35,693 nucleotides of DNA. Source: Verrucomicrobiota bacterium (GTDB lineage: Bacteria > Verrucomicrobiota > Verrucomicrobiia > Opitutales > Seribacteraceae). The position numbers and the translations under genes are program-made. Shown here piece after piece: positions 35,101 through 35,693 of this stretch. The stretch spans positions 1 through 35,693 of the forward strand of contig JAOLZO010000027.1 of assembly GCA_028343845.1 (NCBI GenBank), in the 5' to 3' direction. Under the pieces are notes generated by a model. It saw nothing but the letters and a program-made list of their open reading frames with translations, made no database searches and was not told where the DNA came from. The number at the start of each line of letters is the position of its first letter. Position 1 is the first letter of the stretch.

Positions 35101-35246
35101 AGCTTGGTTGGCTCTGGACCGCCCGAGACGTCTTTCCACACCTTTACGGCCACCAAATTTCCGACTGGTACTACTTCCTCAAGAAGGAAGACGGCACTCC
35201 CTGGTTTTACGATTATTCGACCGAATCCGTCCAAGCAGGCAAATAA
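32127..35246 (+). CDS. Large secreted protein with TSP3-like, cadherin-like and W-rich modules
   Basis: Protein of 1039 aa from ATG at 32127 (a GTG at 32112 would add 5 residues); 1-26 is a signal peptide. Three 150-aa repeats (about 32208-33548) each hold a beta domain with W-T-V-N-G-V-R and two DxDxDG calcium-binding loops of thrombospondin-3 type. Three cadherin-like domains follow (about 33550-34580), the last two in a 94-aa period, with DPDANAT and FDYETN motifs. A further DxDGDG loop and an Fn3-like part lead to a C-terminal ~85-residue domain with 12 tryptophans. All parts suggest a calcium-stabilised adhesin or surface protein. It starts 66 bases after the upstream gene, so co-transcription is plausible. 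Confidence 0.85.
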   Translation: MRKNPKKPFLWLCGLFLCLPIPVLGALFQVDQVSEPAGFLSQSSAVEEGSSLLSLNPSLVSSGYTFGYWTIDGVRQTAPDGRSLTRVSSVINAASTYKAHYFQSNADTDSDGVLDWYEYRMFGDLSRQPGDDSDGDGYSNLRESELGQDALIPDEVKGGGIAGRLSTGFVYADNTMLLATVKSNPSGFVSETSNFLEQNASLSTVNLHGATNSYHFAYWTVNGVRQAAPTGVSSSKVQINVQSTTDVVAHYVPSNQDNDGDGVMDWFELYQFGNLNSGPSDDSDGDGYSNKREGELGQEATIVDEVENGGIAGRLSTGFVYADTSMVLTRVTSDPPGYVTNTSNFLEINATLSTQNLHGASNGYHFAYWAVNGVRQSGPTGVSSSKVDWKVSETTDFVAHYVPSNQDNDGDGIMDWAELYQFGNLNSGPSDDFDGDGYSDKIEGELGQEATIFDAVEGGGIASRLSVGALYFMQVNNSPDGLDLNDTIVHANKAPGEQVGIFQPSDPDVSNGNGQFVLSLLEGNGSTDRDKFSISGMNLLTTSILGAGNYSISVRVSDEGNASLDKNFTITAIHDPGKDNDGDGLTYAQEQALGTSDGQTDSDGDGFSDAFEFAYGSDPASSQSRPNSAPVAIDLNGSTLSENQPAGTIVGEFNATDPDANATFVFSLLSGTQLFNLDTNGTLRTLAPFDYETNATDHPITVRVTDESNASLESNFTIRITNEMELLDLNGSSLVENRPEGTYVGRILVADPDANATLSYSLIHGSEMFGLDANGILRSSRTFDYETNSTTHRITVRVSDEHNVSLDGNFTIALLNQIEDFDGDGIEDAFDPDDVIYLMPQIGPITVTLSENGRASFSAGFTQNPEFATPAFSFELSADADFNRTLRNVSGLVENDRIHGSLYDLQPGSAYHVRTLATHRAKTMHGESTRFETAPERKLWWKSARKQNGSWRTSPWLGSFLPDASGWIYHSEMDWLYVQAGPEGDLWLWQPKLGWLWTARDVFPHLYGHQISDWYYFLKKEDGTPWFYDYSTESVQAGK
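32208..33548 (+). repeat. Three tandem 450-bp coding repeats
   Basis: The unit of 150 codons occurs three times with an exact period: the W-x-x-N/D-G-V-R landmark sits at residues 74, 224 and 374 (counted from the GTG at 32112). The second and third copies are nearly identical at base level in their Ca-binding half (32868-32990 against 33318-33440). The first copy is more divergent. This suggests recent tandem duplication of copies two and three. Confidence 0.9.
34030..34580 (+). repeat. Tandem cadherin-like coding repeats, 94-codon period
   Basis: DLNGS landmarks at residues 639 and 733 (from 32112) mark two cadherin-like units with matching DPDANAT, FDYETN and ITVRV segments at the same offset. 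A more diverged relative lies just upstream at about residues 484-578. Confidence 0.8.
34944..35222 (+). other. Tryptophan-rich C-terminal domain
   Basis: The last ~93 codons of the preceding protein encode 12 tryptophans in a recurring GW/LW/DW pattern with aromatic partners (WIYH, WLYV, LWLWQP, GWLW, WYYF, WFYDY). I recall similar ends on large secreted proteins of related bacteria, so it may serve as a surface-targeting or anchoring signal, but this was not verified here. Confidence 0.5.
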
Positions 35247-35380
35247 GCGGACGGGCAACTAAGATAAACCGAGTGTTTTTCCTGTAAAAGTCGTTATTAA
35301 TTAGCTTCTTGCGCCAAATTTAAATTAAGATAATGTAGAGGAATACAAAAAGCCTCCATGGCTAAGATTTTAAACGTCTT
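35247..35380. other. Intergenic region before the last gene
   Basis: AT-rich gap of 134 bases. CCGTCC (35227-35232) and GGACGG (35249-35254) form a 6-bp inverted repeat spanning the stop codon of the upstream gene, without a T-tract. TTGCGC (35312-35317) followed after 16 bases by TAATGT is a weak promoter candidate. Confidence 0.3.
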
Positions 35381-35693
35381 ATGAAACTTATGTCCTTCCC
35401 CGTCAAAGGGTTATATTTATTGGTGCTATGTTTTTCAGCTCTTGCCAGCGCAACGGCTGGCACGACCTACACCTTTACCAATTCCGGCGCCACCGGTCGG
35501 GAAGGCCCCACGCAGTCCCAGATCAACACCAACTACTCGGGCACCAACTTGGCAAACTCGGTAACCATCAACACCCAGGGCATTCAGGAATGGACCGTGC
35601 CGGCAACCGGAACTTACAGAATTGAAGTTTGGGGGGCGAAGGGAGGGAATGGCACCGATCCCTATGCTTCCGGAATCGGACAGAACACCCCAG
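35381..35693 (+). CDS. Secreted glycine-rich protein, truncated by window end
   Basis: Partial gene, 104 codons visible, running off the window. The ATG at 35381 starts a signal peptide (MKLMSFPVKGLYLLVLCFSA, then LASATAG). Straight after it comes a TYTFTNSGATGREGP segment followed by TNYSGTNLAN and EWTVPATGTYRIEVWGAKGG, then the start of a Gly-rich tract. This is the same module as residues around 545-610 of the protein at 29364-32060, but here it directly follows the signal instead of a propeller. Family and secretion are well supported; the rest of the protein is outside the window. Confidence 0.8.
   Translation, partial: MKLMSFPVKGLYLLVLCFSALASATAGTTYTFTNSGATGREGPTQSQINTNYSGTNLANSVTINTQGIQEWTVPATGTYRIEVWGAKGGNGTDPYASGIGQNTP

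Noticed and set aside
34368..35258. Long open frames antisense to the cadherin-like and W-rich part
   Set aside because: Low-complexity, no family; the sense frame has a signal peptide and recognisable modules.

Overview
The window reads as a bacterial chromosome segment, most likely from Verrucomicrobiota and probably an Opitutae/Puniceicoccales-like lineage. This is inferred from gene content and style only: a POT transporter with a large pseudopilin-like loop, big secreted proteins built from glycine-rich, cadherin-like and thrombospondin-3-like Ca-binding modules, FabV, a DUF721/DciA gene, and many genes with no obvious Shine-Dalgarno motif or with GTG/TTG starts. Genes are packed tightly on both strands in short operons. 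I see no rRNA, tRNA, transposase, integrase or CRISPR array.

Layout. 104-2164 (+): an SDR oxidoreductase, then a secreted PrxQ, YhbY and a cytosolic PrxQ in one tight unit. 2196-5280 (-): the glycolytic cluster gap-pgk-tpiA. 5521-9632 (-): an HDOD protein, apolipoprotein N-acyltransferase, a Dus-type tRNA dihydrouridine synthase and a DUF151/BFN protein. 9696-11332: shikimate kinase (+), a YbgC-like thioesterase (-) and an unknown membrane-anchored protein (+). 11461-14749 (+): tig-clpP-clpX. 14746-16431 (-): a membrane-anchored subtilase. 16499-18059 (+): an MnmC2/MnmL-like FAD oxidoreductase next to a YtqB/MnmM-like methyltransferase, a likely tRNA wobble-uridine modification pair. 18056-19246 (-): FabV. 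19363-19734 (+): DUF721/DciA. 19799-21905 (-): POT transporter plus a small membrane protein, with a good promoter.

22017-23419 (+) holds a proline-rich lipoprotein and a protein with an internal duplication. 23439-24174 (-) holds two small genes of unknown function, one with a coiled coil and a helix-turn-helix-like end, separated by a clear rho-independent terminator. 24246-26420 (-) holds comM/yifB and an isochorismatase-fold hydrolase. 26513-29122 (+) looks like an envelope operon: a lipoprotein, an M23 peptidase and a GT-B glycosyltransferase. 29364 to the end (+) is a run of large secreted proteins: a beta-propeller/glycine-rich protein, a 1039-aa protein with three exact 450-bp-period repeats, cadherin-like repeats and a tryptophan-rich C-terminus, and the truncated start of a second protein carrying the same glycine-rich module.

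Most of the window is housekeeping. The parts most worth following up are the tRNA-modification pair, the surface-protein run at the right end, the loop insertion in the POT transporter, and the small unknown genes at 22.8-24.2 kb.
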